Notes: generated by a model not told the origin, from the sequence alone. Positions 13,292 through 21,987 are shown, counted from the first letter of the stretch. The stretch is DNA of 23,924 nucleotides from RUG13615 sp040307715 (GCA_040307715.1 JAWRJC010000114.1:1-23924), one strand, 5' to 3'. Program-made: numbers and translations.

Positions 13292-15535
13292 ATGGTCAAG
13301 TATTTGGAGCAGGGCACCCAGTGGATCAACGGCGCCCCGCAGAAAGCCGCAGAAAACGTCGATAAGAATGCCGGACGGAACGGTACGATCGCGTATCAGA
13401 TCATGAACGCGCATCGTGACGATACCGATGACGGCATTTTTCATATCCGTTTTGATGCGCTCGTATCACACGATATCACTTATGTAGGGATCATTCAGAC
13501 CGCCAGAGCCAGCGGCCTCAAGGAATTCCCGATCCCATACGCGATGACCAACTGCCACAACAGCCTGTGCGCAGTCGGCGGCACGATCAACGAAGATGAC
13601 CACGTCTTCGGTCTGTCCGCTGCCAAGAAATACGGCGGCATCTACGTGCCTGCCAACCAGAGCGTCATCCACTCCTATGCCAGAGAAGAACTGGCTGCAT
13701 GCGGCAACATGATCCTCGGTTCCGACAGCCACACCCGCTACGGCGCCCTCGGCACGATGGGCGTCGGCGAAGGCGGCCCCGAACTGGTCAAGCAGCTTCT
13801 CAAGAACACCTATGATGTCAATCCGCCTGAAGTCGTGCTGTGCTACGTCACCGGCGCGCCGAAGAAGGGCGTCGGCCCGCACGACGTGGCGATCGCGCTC
13901 GTCAAGGAAACATTTGGTGCGGGTCTTGTCAAGAACAAGGTCCTCGAGTTTGCAGGCCCCGGTCTTGCGAACCTGCCGTACGACTTCCGCAGCGGCATCG
14001 ATGTCATGACGACGGAGACGACCTGCCTGTCCTCCATCTGGGCGACCGATGAGGAGATCGAAAAATACTACAACGACTACAAACGTCCGGAGTGCTTTAA
14101 GAAACTGCAGCCGGAAGAAGGCGCGTACTATGACGCCGTCATCAACATCGAACTCGACAAGGTCGAGCCGATGATCGCACTGCCGTTCCATCCGTCCAAT
14201 GCCTACACGATCCGCGAGTTCCTCGAGAACGCGGATGAGATCCTGGCGGGCGTTGAAGAAGAAGCAAAGAAGAAGTTCCCGAAGGCGCACCTCGACCTGC
14301 GTTCCAAGGTCAGCGAAAAAGGCGTGCTGGCTGATCAGGGCATCATCGCGGGCTGCTCCGGCGGTCTGTTCGACAACATCGTTGAGGCGGCGGACATCAT
14401 GGAAGGCGGCAGCACCGGCAACGGCTACTTCTCCTTCTCGGTCTATCCGACCAGCGTCCCGACAAGCCTTGCGCTGACCAAGGCAGGCAAGACCATGTCT
14501 CTGCTCGAAGCGGGCGCGGTCATTAAGCCGTCCTTCTGCGGACCGTGCTTCGGCGCCGGCGACGTCCCGGCCAACAACGGTCTGTCGCTGCGTCACACGA
14601 CCCGTAACTTCCCGAACAGAGAAGGCTCCAAACCCGGCGAAGGCCAGATCAGTGCCGTCGCGCTGATGGATGCCCGTTCGATCGCGGCGACCGCGAAGAA
14701 CGGCGGCTACATCACCCCGGCGACAGAGGTCGATTACGAGACAGAACGCATCCCGTATGAATTCGATAATACTGCTTATAAGAATCGCTGCTACTACGGC
14801 TACGGCAAGGCGGATCCCGAGGCGGAACTCATCCTCGGACCGAACATCACCGACTGGCCGAAAATGTATGAACTGGCGGATAACATGCTGCTCGAACTCG
14901 ACGCGGTCATCCGCGACCCGGTCACCACGACCGACGAACTGATCCCGTCCGGCGAGACCTCGTCCTACCGCAGCAACCCGCTGCGTCTGTCCGAGTTCGC
15001 GCTTTCGCGCCGTGTACCGGAATACGTCGGCCGTTCCAAGGCGGTCGCGGCGGATGAGGCAGCAAGACGCGAAGGACAGAAACCGGAGAAGATGGTCAAG
15101 GCTCTCAGCGCGGTCGGCGATGCGGACGAACTGATGAAGAACACCCAGTTCGGCAGCTGCGTCTTCGCCAACAAGCCCGGCGACGGCTCAGCCCGTGAAC
15201 AGGCGGCGTCCTGCCAGAAGGTGCTCGGCGGTTTCGCGAACATCTGCTACGAGTACGCGACCAAGCGGTACCGCAGCAACTGCATCAACTGGGGTATCCT
15301 GCCGTTCACCCTCGCGGAAGGTGCGGAATTCCCCTATGAAGAAGGCGACTTCGTCTTCGTACCCGGCGTCCGTGCAGCGATCGCGTCCGGGCAGGAGGAG
15401 ATCCCGGCCAAGGCGATCCGCAAGGACGGCACGGTGGAAGACCTGACACTCTACGTGAAGGGACTGACCGAAGATGAGAAGACGATCATCCTCGAAGGCT
15501 GCCTGATGAACTACTACGCAGCACAGAACAAATAG
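13292..15535 (+). CDS. Aconitase-family hydratase (probable aconitate hydratase)
   Basis: This 747-residue protein belongs to the aconitase superfamily of [4Fe-4S] dehydratases, which interconvert citrate and isocitrate. Three cysteines fit the cluster ligands: Cys355 in IAGCSGGLFDN, and Cys416 and Cys419 in FCGPCFGAGD. Substrate-side motifs include GSDSHTRYGALGTMGVGEGG, and a swivel-type C-terminal domain follows (FGSCVFANKPGDGS, RSNCINWGILPF). The first cluster motif departs from the usual GSCTN, so this is a divergent subgroup, perhaps related to E. coli YbhJ. Activity on citrate is inferred from its place directly before icd and citDEF. The ATG at 13292 has a CAGGAGGAA ribosome site; an in-frame extension to 13139 lacks one and overlaps the promoter. 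Confidence 0.88.
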   Translation: MVKYLEQGTQWINGAPQKAAENVDKNAGRNGTIAYQIMNAHRDDTDDGIFHIRFDALVSHDITYVGIIQTARASGLKEFPIPYAMTNCHNSLCAVGGTINEDDHVFGLSAAKKYGGIYVPANQSVIHSYAREELAACGNMILGSDSHTRYGALGTMGVGEGGPELVKQLLKNTYDVNPPEVVLCYVTGAPKKGVGPHDVAIALVKETFGAGLVKNKVLEFAGPGLANLPYDFRSGIDVMTTETTCLSSIWATDEEIEKYYNDYKRPECFKKLQPEEGAYYDAVINIELDKVEPMIALPFHPSNAYTIREFLENADEILAGVEEEAKKKFPKAHLDLRSKVSEKGVLADQGIIAGCSGGLFDNIVEAADIMEGGSTGNGYFSFSVYPTSVPTSLALTKAGKTMSLLEAGAVIKPSFCGPCFGAGDVPANNGLSLRHTTRNFPNREGSKPGEGQISAVALMDARSIAATAKNGGYITPATEVDYETERIPYEFDNTAYKNRCYYGYGKADPEAELILGPNITDWPKMYELADNMLLELDAVIRDPVTTTDELIPSGETSSYRSNPLRLSEFALSRRVPEYVGRSKAVAADEAARREGQKPEKMVKALSAVGDADELMKNTQFGSCVFANKPGDGSAREQAASCQKVLGGFANICYEYATKRYRSNCINWGILPFTLAEGAEFPYEEGDFVFVPGVRAAIASGQEEIPAKAIRKDGTVEDLTLYVKGLTEDEKTIILEGCLMNYYAAQNK

Positions 15536-15542
15536 CGCATTG

Positions 15543-15574
15543 CGGACAGCTGCGGGAACCCCCGCGGCTGTCTG
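15543..15574 (+). other. Strong hairpin between the hydratase and icd genes
   Basis: The arms 15543-15556 and 15561-15574 form a 14-bp stem (with two G-U pairs) around an AACC loop. No T tract follows, so it is unlikely to be a full terminator. It may stabilise or process the operon mRNA. Confidence 0.65.
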
Positions 15575-15616
15575 AACGATTCAGGATGGCAGCCGCTGCT
15601 GCCGGAAGGAGCAAAA

Positions 15617-16831
15617 ATGGAAAAAATCAAAATGAACACCCCGCTCGTCGAGATGGACGGCGACGAAATGACCAGGATCCTCTGGAAGATGATCAAAGAT
15701 GAACTGATCCTTCCGTTCGTCGATCTGAAGACAGAGTATTACGATCTGGGACTGCCGGTCCGTGACGAGACGCGCGACCAGATCACGCACGACGCGGGCA
15801 ACGCCATCAAGAAATACGGCGTCGGCGTCAAGTGCGCGACCATCACCCCGAACGCGCAGCGCATGGACGAGTACCATCTGCATGAGATGTGGAAGAGCCC
15901 GAACGGCACGATCCGTGCGATCCTCGACGGCACCGTCTTCCGCGCGCCGATCACCATCGACAGCATCAAGCCGGTCGTCCGCAACTGGAAAAAGCCGATC
16001 ACCGTCGCCCGTCATGCGTACGGCGACCTTTACAAAGGAACGGAGTACCGCGTGCCGGAGAAGGGCAAGGCGGAGCTCGTGTTCACCGGCGAGAACGGCG
16101 ATTCCTTCAGAGAAACGGTCTATGACTTCGAGTGCCCCGGCATCCTGCAGGGCATCTACAACAAGGATACCTCCATTGAGTCTTTCGCGCATTCCTGCTT
16201 CAAGTATGCGCTGGAGACCAAGCAGGATCTGTGGTTCTCCGCCAAGGACACCATCTCCAAGAAGTACGACATGCGGTTCCGCGATGTCTTCCAGGAGATC
16301 TATGACAAGTGCTACAAGGAAGAATTCGAACGTCTCGGCCTCGAGTACTTCTACACACTGATCGACGACGCCATCGCACGCGTCATCCGCAGCCAGGGCG
16401 GCTTCATCTGGGCGCTCAAGAATTACGACGGCGACGTGATGAGCGACATGGTCTCCACCGCGTTCGGTTCGCTCGCGATGATGACTTCCGTGCTGTGCAG
16501 CCCGGACGGCAAATTCGAGTATGAAGCGGCGCACGGGACCGTCACCCGCCACTACTACAAGTACCTGAACGGGGAAGAGACTTCCACCAACCCGATGGCA
16601 ACGATCTTTGCCTGGAGCGGTGCTCTTAAGAAGCGCGGCGAGATGGACGGACTGGCGGATCTGACAGCGTTCGGTGAAAAACTGGAAGAAGCCTGCTTCG
16701 ATACGCTCAACGACGGCATCATGACCAAGGACCTGGTCGGTCTTGCTGAAGGCGCGGAAGTGACTTCCGTCAACACGAAGGATTTCATCGGCGCGATCCG
16801 CGAGAGACTGGAGAAAAAACTCGAGGCGTAA
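15617..16831 (+). CDS. icd: NADP-dependent isocitrate dehydrogenase (eukaryotic type)
   Basis: This 404-residue enzyme interconverts isocitrate and 2-oxoglutarate plus CO2 with NADP(H) in the cytoplasm. It is of the homodimeric eukaryotic-like type, as shown by the opening PLVEMDGDEMTRI, the substrate segments SPNGTIRAILDGTVFRAPI and KPITVARHAYGD, and EAAHGTVTRHYY. Arg311 and His312 of that last motif correspond to the NADP-specifying Arg/His of human IDH1, so NADP use is predicted. The length matches the family. The ATG has a GGAAGGAG ribosome site, 81 bp after the hydratase gene and past a strong hairpin. It is followed 47 bp later by citD. In this operon the enzyme could run oxidatively (2-oxoglutarate and NADPH supply) or reductively toward citrate. 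Confidence 0.95.
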   Translation: MEKIKMNTPLVEMDGDEMTRILWKMIKDELILPFVDLKTEYYDLGLPVRDETRDQITHDAGNAIKKYGVGVKCATITPNAQRMDEYHLHEMWKSPNGTIRAILDGTVFRAPITIDSIKPVVRNWKKPITVARHAYGDLYKGTEYRVPEKGKAELVFTGENGDSFRETVYDFECPGILQGIYNKDTSIESFAHSCFKYALETKQDLWFSAKDTISKKYDMRFRDVFQEIYDKCYKEEFERLGLEYFYTLIDDAIARVIRSQGGFIWALKNYDGDVMSDMVSTAFGSLAMMTSVLCSPDGKFEYEAAHGTVTRHYYKYLNGEETSTNPMATIFAWSGALKKRGEMDGLADLTAFGEKLEEACFDTLNDGIMTKDLVGLAEGAEVTSVNTKDFIGAIRERLEKKLEA

Positions 16832-16878
16832 GACGTCAAAGAGCAGCATCACAGAGAATTACCAAAGGGAGAATTGAC

Positions 16879-17175
16879 ATGAAGATCGTAAAGACAGCGT
16901 CGGCAGGGACCATGGAGTCCAGCGACGTCATCGTCCGCATCGAGCCTGCGGAAACGCCGGGGGTGGAGATCCATCTGACCTCCAGCGTCATGCAGCAGTT
17001 CGGCAGACAAATCGAAGAGGCGATCCGTGCCACTCTGGCAGAGCTGGAGGTGGAGGACGCTCATGTGGAAGTAGTAGACAAGGGAGCACTGGACTGCACC
17101 ATCAAGGCGCGCACCGCGGCAGCGGCGTTCCGCGCAGCAGACCGCAATGATTATGACTGGAGGGTGAAGCAATGA
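16879..17175 (+). CDS. citD: Citrate lyase acyl carrier protein (gamma subunit)
   Basis: This 98-residue protein is the acyl carrier subunit of citrate lyase. It carries the 2'-(5''-triphosphoribosyl)-3'-dephospho-CoA group, and the acetyl thioester on that group is exchanged for citryl during the reaction. The attachment serine is Ser14 in the conserved ASAGTMESSD segment. The length is normal (95-100). It begins at an ATG with an AAGGGAG ribosome site and overlaps citE by 4 bp (ATGA), which implies translational coupling. The cofactor-building and attaching enzymes are encoded in the convergent operon at 21984-23924. Confidence 0.95.
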   Translation: MKIVKTASAGTMESSDVIVRIEPAETPGVEIHLTSSVMQQFGRQIEEAIRATLAELEVEDAHVEVVDKGALDCTIKARTAAAAFRAADRNDYDWRVKQ

Positions 17176-18065
17176 GATTACGCCGCAGTATGATGTTCGT
17201 ACCGGGCAACAATCCGGGCATGATCAAAGACGCCGGCATCTTCGGTGCTGACTGCATCATGTTCGACCTGGAAGACTCGGTCGCCATGACTGAAAAAGAT
17301 GCAGCGCGTTTTCTCGTATACAATGCGCTGACCACACTGGACTACGGCAATACAGAGATCGTGGTCCGTATCAATGATCTGTCCTCCGGTCTCGGGGTGG
17401 CAGACCTGGAAGCGATCGTCCGCGCGCAGCCGGATGTCATCCGTCTGCCCAAGACAGAGAATGCGCAGGATGTCATCGACTGTGAAGTCGAGATCGAACG
17501 CATCGAACGCGAAGCCGGCATTCCCGTCGGCACGACCGGTATGATGGCGGCGATCGAGACCGCGGGCGGGGTCCTGAATGCCTATGAGATCGCACATTCC
17601 TCCAAGCGCCTGATCGGCATCGCCCTCGGCGCGGAGGACTACGTGACGGATCTGAAGACAACCCGCAGCGACGACGGCACGGAACTGTTCTTCGCAAGAG
17701 GTATGATCCTCAACGCGGCCAGAAGCGCCGGCATCGATGCGCTGGACACAGTCTATTCCGACGTGAACAACGAGGAAGGATTCAGAAGAGAAGCTACCAT
17801 GATCAAAAAGATGGGCTTCAGTGGCAAGAGCATTATCAACCCGCGTCAGATCGAACCGCTGCATGAGATCTTCATGCCGCGGGAGAAAGACCTGATCAAG
17901 GCCCGTGCGGTCATGGAAGCGATCCGCGAGGCCAACGAACGCGGCAGCGGCGTTGCTTCGCTCAACGGCAAGATGATCGACCGTCCGGTCGTCCTGCGTG
18001 CGCAGTACCTGCTGGAACTGGCGGGCGAACTCCCGGACGGGGAAGAAGAGACGCAGGAGGTATAG
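17172..18065 (+). CDS. citE: Citrate lyase beta subunit (citryl-ACP lyase)
   Basis: This 297-residue TIM-barrel protein of the HpcH/CitE family splits citryl-ACP into oxaloacetate and acetyl-ACP. The opening RLRRSMMFVPGNNPGMIKDA, the metal-binding MFDLEDSV (near residue 32) and VRINDL are characteristic, as are IALGAEDYVTDL and the C-terminal GKSIINPRQIEPLHEIF. The length matches the family. It overlaps citD by 4 bp, and citF starts 3 bp after its stop, with the CAGGAGG ribosome site inside the end of citE. Confidence 0.96.
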   Translation: MRLRRSMMFVPGNNPGMIKDAGIFGADCIMFDLEDSVAMTEKDAARFLVYNALTTLDYGNTEIVVRINDLSSGLGVADLEAIVRAQPDVIRLPKTENAQDVIDCEVEIERIEREAGIPVGTTGMMAAIETAGGVLNAYEIAHSSKRLIGIALGAEDYVTDLKTTRSDDGTELFFARGMILNAARSAGIDALDTVYSDVNNEEGFRREATMIKKMGFSGKSIINPRQIEPLHEIFMPREKDLIKARAVMEAIREANERGSGVASLNGKMIDRPVVLRAQYLLELAGELPDGEEETQEV

Positions 18066-18068
18066 CGG

Positions 18069-19598
18069 ATGGACATTTCCAAGATCAGACATATCGATGA
18101 GATCTCGCAGAACGGCCCGTTCCTGCCGGAAGGGGCAAAAGAAAAAGGGCACATGGGTGACAGCGGAAAGATCCTGGAGTCGATCCATGACGCGATCGTG
18201 AAGACCGGTCTCCGTGACGGCATGACGATCTCCTTCCATCACCATTTCCGCAACGGTGATTACATCGTCAACATGGTGCTTGACGAGATCGCAAAGATGG
18301 GCATCAAAAACCTGACCGTCGCGGCAAGTTCCCTGGCGAGCTGCCATGCACCGATGGTCGAGCATATCAAGAACGGTGTCGTGACGCACATCGAGACGTC
18401 CGGCATGCGCGGAGAACTGGCGGAACAGATCTCCCGCGGCTTAATGGACTTCCCGGTCGTCTTCCGTTCGCACGGCGGCCGTGCTGCAGCCATCGCCAGA
18501 GGCGAACTCCACATCGACGTGGCGTTTCTCGGCGCTCCTTCTTGCGACCCGCTTGGCAATGCCAACGGCTATATCCGTGAAGAGGAGGGCGGCACGATGT
18601 GCGGATCCCTTGGCTATGCGAAGGTCGACGCGCAGTACGCAGACAAAGTCGTTATCATCACGGACAATATGGTACCGTATCCGAACACGCCGTTCGGTAT
18701 CCCGGCCGTGCAGGTCGACTATATCGTTCCGGTGGAGAACATCGGCGATCCGGGCGGCATCATGAGCGGCGCCACACGCTTTACGAAGAATCCGAAAGAA
18801 CTGCTGATCGCCAAGTCGGCGGCGGAAGTCATCATGAACTCCGGCTATTTCTACGATGGATTTGCGATGCAGATGGGTTCCGGCGGCGCATCACTGGCGA
18901 CGGTGCGGTTCCTCCGCGAAAGGATGGAGCAGGATCATATCCACGCGCACTTCGCACTGGGCGGCATCACCGGCCAGATCGTCGAAATGCATGAGGCGGG
19001 GCTGATCGATAAGATCCTCGACGTACAGTCCTTCGACCTGCAGGCAGCGAAGTCCCTCAAGGACAACCGTTTCCATGCGCAGATCGACGGCTGCTTCTAC
19101 GCCGGCTACGACGACAACGGCGCAGCGGTCAATGCGCTCGACTTCGTCGTCCTCTCCGCACTGGAGATCGATACTGACTTCAACGTCAACGTCCTCACCG
19201 GCTCGGACGGCGTGATCCGCGGCGCAATCGGCGGTCATCCGGACACGGCGGCAGGCGCCGGCCTGTCCATCGTTGTCGGACCGCTCACAAGAGGCCGTAT
19301 CCCGACCATCGTGGATAAGGTCAACACAGTCGTCACCCCCGGCTCTGTCGTGGACGTCGTCGTCACCGAACAGGGTGTCGCAGTCAACCCGCGCCGGCAG
19401 GACGTCATTGAAAAACTGACGGCAGCAGGTATCGAACTGACCGACATCGAGACCCTGCGCCTAAGAGCGGAGAAGATCGTCGGCAAACCCGACCCGATCA
19501 AGTATCTCGACAGAGTAGTAGGTGTCGTTCTCTACAGAGACAACACCGTCATCGACCAGGTCAGACAGATCGACGAGAGCGATCTGACGGATGAATAA
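18069..19598 (+). CDS. citF: Citrate lyase alpha subunit (citrate:acetyl-ACP transferase)
   Basis: This 509-residue protein is the alpha subunit of citrate lyase, which exchanges acetate for citrate on the acyl carrier protein. The match runs the full length (family about 500-515). It includes HHHFRNGDYIVNMVLDEIAK, the glycine-rich FAMQMGSGGASLATVRFL, LGGITGQIVEMHEAGLIDKI and the C-terminal GSDGVIRGAIGGHPDTAAGA, followed by VTEQGVAVNPRR. It is the last gene of the hydratase-icd-citDEF operon and is followed by a strong terminator. A complete alpha, beta and gamma set means a functional lyase is expected, provided that the maturation genes act. Confidence 0.96.
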   Translation: MDISKIRHIDEISQNGPFLPEGAKEKGHMGDSGKILESIHDAIVKTGLRDGMTISFHHHFRNGDYIVNMVLDEIAKMGIKNLTVAASSLASCHAPMVEHIKNGVVTHIETSGMRGELAEQISRGLMDFPVVFRSHGGRAAAIARGELHIDVAFLGAPSCDPLGNANGYIREEEGGTMCGSLGYAKVDAQYADKVVIITDNMVPYPNTPFGIPAVQVDYIVPVENIGDPGGIMSGATRFTKNPKELLIAKSAAEVIMNSGYFYDGFAMQMGSGGASLATVRFLRERMEQDHIHAHFALGGITGQIVEMHEAGLIDKILDVQSFDLQAAKSLKDNRFHAQIDGCFYAGYDDNGAAVNALDFVVLSALEIDTDFNVNVLTGSDGVIRGAIGGHPDTAAGAGLSIVVGPLTRGRIPTIVDKVNTVVTPGSVVDVVVTEQGVAVNPRRQDVIEKLTAAGIELTDIETLRLRAEKIVGKPDPIKYLDRVVGVVLYRDNTVIDQVRQIDESDLTDE

Positions 19599-19622
19599 CC
19601 ATCCCGCGCTGACAGAAGAGAC

Positions 19623-19663
19623 AAGCCCCGCCCGTGCGGCAGATGCCGGGGGCGGGGCTTTTT
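19623..19663 (+). terminator. Terminator of the citDEF operon
   Basis: AAGCCCCGCCC (19623-19633) pairs with GGGCGGGGCTT (19650-19660), with a smaller CGGC/GCCG hairpin in the loop and a T run after it. It lies just upstream of the CoA-transferase gene's promoter. Confidence 0.9.
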
Positions 19664-19677
19664 GTGCGGCTTTGCTG

Positions 19678-19683
19678 TATAAT
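19678..19683 (+). promoter_or_regulatory. Candidate -10 box of the CoA-transferase gene
   Basis: TATAAT (19678-19683) lies 43 bp before the ATG at 19726. No good -35 is visible, because the upstream DNA is the operon terminator. A separate transcript is likely but not certain. Confidence 0.45.
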
Positions 19684-19725
19684 GACGATAGAGCAGCATT
19701 CTGTGGAATGAGAAAGGCGGACTCC

Positions 19726-21075
19726 ATGAAATCGGTACAACAGTTGTATGAAGAGAAACTGCGTACGCCCGAGGAAGCAGTCAGGATCGTCAAGAACGGC
19801 GACTGGGTGGATTATTCGCAGACCAGTTCTTTTCCTATCGCGTTAGATGAGGCGCTGGCGGCACGAAAAGACGAACTGACAGATGTCAATGTGCACAATG
19901 CGATCTCCATGGGGCCGGTGCAGGTCGTGGAACAGGACCCGGAGAACCGCGCCTTTACGTATAACCTGTGGCACTGCTCCAAACTGGACCGCAAATACAT
20001 CGATGAGGGGCGGGCATTCTATGTCCCCATGCTGTTCCGCGACTGCGGTTCCTATTACCTTACGGGACAGGCAGAGGTGGACGTGGCGATGGTGACCGTT
20101 TCCGAGATGGACCGGCACGGCAATTTCAGTTACGGCCTTACCAACTGCTGTATGCAGGAGATGCTGGATTCGGCGAAGGTGATCATCCTCGAGGTCAACA
20201 AGACGATGCCGTTCGTCTACGGGCTGGCCAATGACCATATCAATATCCGCGAAGAGAAGGTGAAGTACGTGGTGGAGAGCCCCTACCCGATCCGCACGGT
20301 GACGATGCCGGAACCGACGGAGACGGATAAAAAGATCGCCATGCATATTTTCCCCTACCTGCAGGATGAGAGCACCATCCAGCTCGGGATCGGCGGCTTG
20401 CCGAACGCGATTGGTATGATGATCGCGGAGTCCGACCTGAAGGACCTGGGGATGCACACAGAACTGATGAGTGACGCCTATCTGGCGCTGTATAAGAACG
20501 GCAAGATCACCAACCGCAAGAAGGCGGACGTCAACCGCCGGAAGGGGGTCTTCTCCATCTGCAACGGCTCGCGGGAACTGTACGACTTCCTGGATCACAA
20601 TATCGATATCCTGTCAGCCGGGATGGACTACGTGAATGATCCTGCGGTCATCAGTTCGATCGCCAACTTCATCTCCATCAACGGCTGCATCGGCGTGGAC
20701 CTCTACGGGCAGGTCTGTTCAGAAGCGGTGGGGACCCGGCAGATCAGCGGGACCGGCGGACAGCTGGACTTTGTCACGGGCGCCTACCGGTCGCCCGGCG
20801 GCAAGGCGTTCCTGGCGATGCCCTCGACCCACAGGGACAGCAGCGGCAGGGTGTATTCCAATATCAAGCCGAAATTCGTCGACGGGGATATCATCACCAC
20901 GCCGCGGACCATGGCGCCGTACATCGTCACGGAGTACGGCGTGGCCAACATGGCTGGTCTCACCACGTGGGAACGGGCTGAAAAACTCATCGGCCTGGCG
21001 CATCCGGATTACCGCGGCAGTCTGATCCGGGCCGCGGAGGAGCAAAAGATCTGGAGACGTTCCAATAAACGATAA
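19726..21075 (+). CDS. Acyl-CoA:acetate CoA-transferase (butyryl-CoA:acetate type)
   Basis: This 449-residue protein belongs to the acetyl-CoA hydrolase/transferase family. It resembles the butyryl-CoA:acetate and 4-hydroxybutyrate CoA-transferases of anaerobes. Shared segments include LGIGGLPNAIG, HTELMSDAYLALYKNGKIT, LYDFLDHN, DYVNDP, SEAVGTRQISGTGGQLDFV, VTEYGVANMAG and IWRRSNK at the end. Glu246 (HTEL) is the likely CoA-thioester-forming residue by its position relative to Glu238 of the Clostridium aminobutyricum enzyme; this is inference. The acyl substrate is uncertain: butyryl-CoA is favoured, while propionyl- or 4-hydroxybutyryl-CoA are possible. The ATG at 19726 (AAAGGCGG ribosome site) was chosen over an ORF start at 19591 that overlaps citF and the terminator. 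The acetate acceptor is a product of the citrate lyase encoded just upstream. Confidence 0.88.
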   Translation: MKSVQQLYEEKLRTPEEAVRIVKNGDWVDYSQTSSFPIALDEALAARKDELTDVNVHNAISMGPVQVVEQDPENRAFTYNLWHCSKLDRKYIDEGRAFYVPMLFRDCGSYYLTGQAEVDVAMVTVSEMDRHGNFSYGLTNCCMQEMLDSAKVIILEVNKTMPFVYGLANDHINIREEKVKYVVESPYPIRTVTMPEPTETDKKIAMHIFPYLQDESTIQLGIGGLPNAIGMMIAESDLKDLGMHTELMSDAYLALYKNGKITNRKKADVNRRKGVFSICNGSRELYDFLDHNIDILSAGMDYVNDPAVISSIANFISINGCIGVDLYGQVCSEAVGTRQISGTGGQLDFVTGAYRSPGGKAFLAMPSTHRDSSGRVYSNIKPKFVDGDIITTPRTMAPYIVTEYGVANMAGLTTWERAEKLIGLAHPDYRGSLIRAAEEQKIWRRSNKR

Positions 21076-21079
21076 AGAA

Positions 21080-21108
21080 CGGGCGGCCGGGAGGCCGCCC
21101 GCTCTTTA
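21080..21108. terminator. Bidirectional terminator between the CoA-transferase and LysR genes
   Basis: CGGGCGGCC (21080-21088) and GGCCGCCCG (21093-21101) form a 9-bp stem with a GGGA loop. T-rich tracts lie on both sides in the appropriate orientations. Confidence 0.88.
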
Positions 21109-21114
21109 TACGGG

Positions 21115-21987
21115 TCACAGTTGTTCCGCGAATTCCCAGGCGCTCCTGACAGCGGGCATCATCTCCTGGGATGCGTGCCGGAGCAGAAAGATGTCTCTGG
21201 TCATAGGCGGCTCGCGGAAAGGGATCAGCTTGACGTTAAAACTGTCCAGGATCGGCAGTTTGGGTACGATGGCGACCCCGGCGCCTGTGGCCAGCGAAGC
21301 GGCGATCGAACTGTATTCATCAGCCTCGAAAACGATCTTCGGTGTGATGGATGCTTCTTTGAATTGCGATTCGAGCTGGTGGTAGATGTATGCGTCATGC
21401 GTGATCGAGATGAAGTTTTCCTCGGAGATATCGCTGAGCGAGACCGCGCCGTGTTCGGCGAGCCGGTGCGTCGGAGGGACCGCCAGAAAGAGTTCCTGCC
21501 GGTAGATCGGCAGGCAGTCGATCGAAGCGATGTCCGGTTTGCCGGCGATGAGCAGATCGAGGCTTCCGGAGAGGAGCTGCTCGATCAGTTCGCCGGCCAT
21601 CCCCTGACGGAACCGGAAAGCGGTTTGCTGGTTGCCCTGATACATGTAGTAACTGTTGACGAAGTCGGGCAGGATCGAAAAACTGACGCTGTAGATGTAG
21701 CCCAGATTGATGATCCCGGCGGACGGCAGTTTCATTTCCTGCAGACGGTCCGTGCCGGCGGACAGTTCGGCGAGCGCACGCTTGGCGTACGGCAGGAATT
21801 CCTCACCGTACTTGGTCAGCAGGACTTTTTTCCCTTGCTTTTCGAACAGCGGAACACCGAGCTCTTTTTCGAGTTTGTTCAGCGCATAACTCAGACTGGG
21901 CTGGCTGATGTACAGCAGATTCGCGGCGCGCGTGTAGTGCAGGACTTCCGCGGTGACGCAGAAGTAACGGAGTTCCTGAAGCGTCAT
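21115..21987 (-). CDS. LysR-family transcriptional regulator
   Basis: This 290-residue protein has the LysR winged helix-turn-helix at residues 1-60 (LQELRYFCVTAEVLHYTRAA, then ISQPSLSYALNKLEKELGVPLFEK). It also has the two-lobed effector domain from about 90 (INLGYIYSVSFSILPDF, LLIAGKPD, ATGAGVAIVPKLP). LysR proteins bind dyads with a T-N11-A core and respond to a small metabolite. Its ATG overlaps the citXG stop by 4 bp, so it is co-transcribed with citrate lyase maturation genes and probably regulates them and the convergent citDEF operon. The inverted repeats at 13148-13240 are candidate sites. The effector might be citrate, as for CcpC, but this is inference. Confidence 0.93.
   Translation of the reverse strand: MTLQELRYFCVTAEVLHYTRAANLLYISQPSLSYALNKLEKELGVPLFEKQGKKVLLTKYGEEFLPYAKRALAELSAGTDRLQEMKLPSAGIINLGYIYSVSFSILPDFVNSYYMYQGNQQTAFRFRQGMAGELIEQLLSGSLDLLIAGKPDIASIDCLPIYRQELFLAVPPTHRLAEHGAVSLSDISEENFISITHDAYIYHQLESQFKEASITPKIVFEADEYSSIAASLATGAGVAIVPKLPILDSFNVKLIPFREPPMTRDIFLLRHASQEMMPAVRSAWEFAEQL

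Noticed and set aside
15581..16852. Minus-strand open frame of 423 codons opposite icd
   Set aside because: It exactly shadows the well-supported isocitrate dehydrogenase gene and has no family resemblance or ribosome site.
17178..18389. Minus-strand open frame of 403 codons opposite citE and citF
   Set aside because: It spans two adjacent real genes on the other strand and shows no protein family features.
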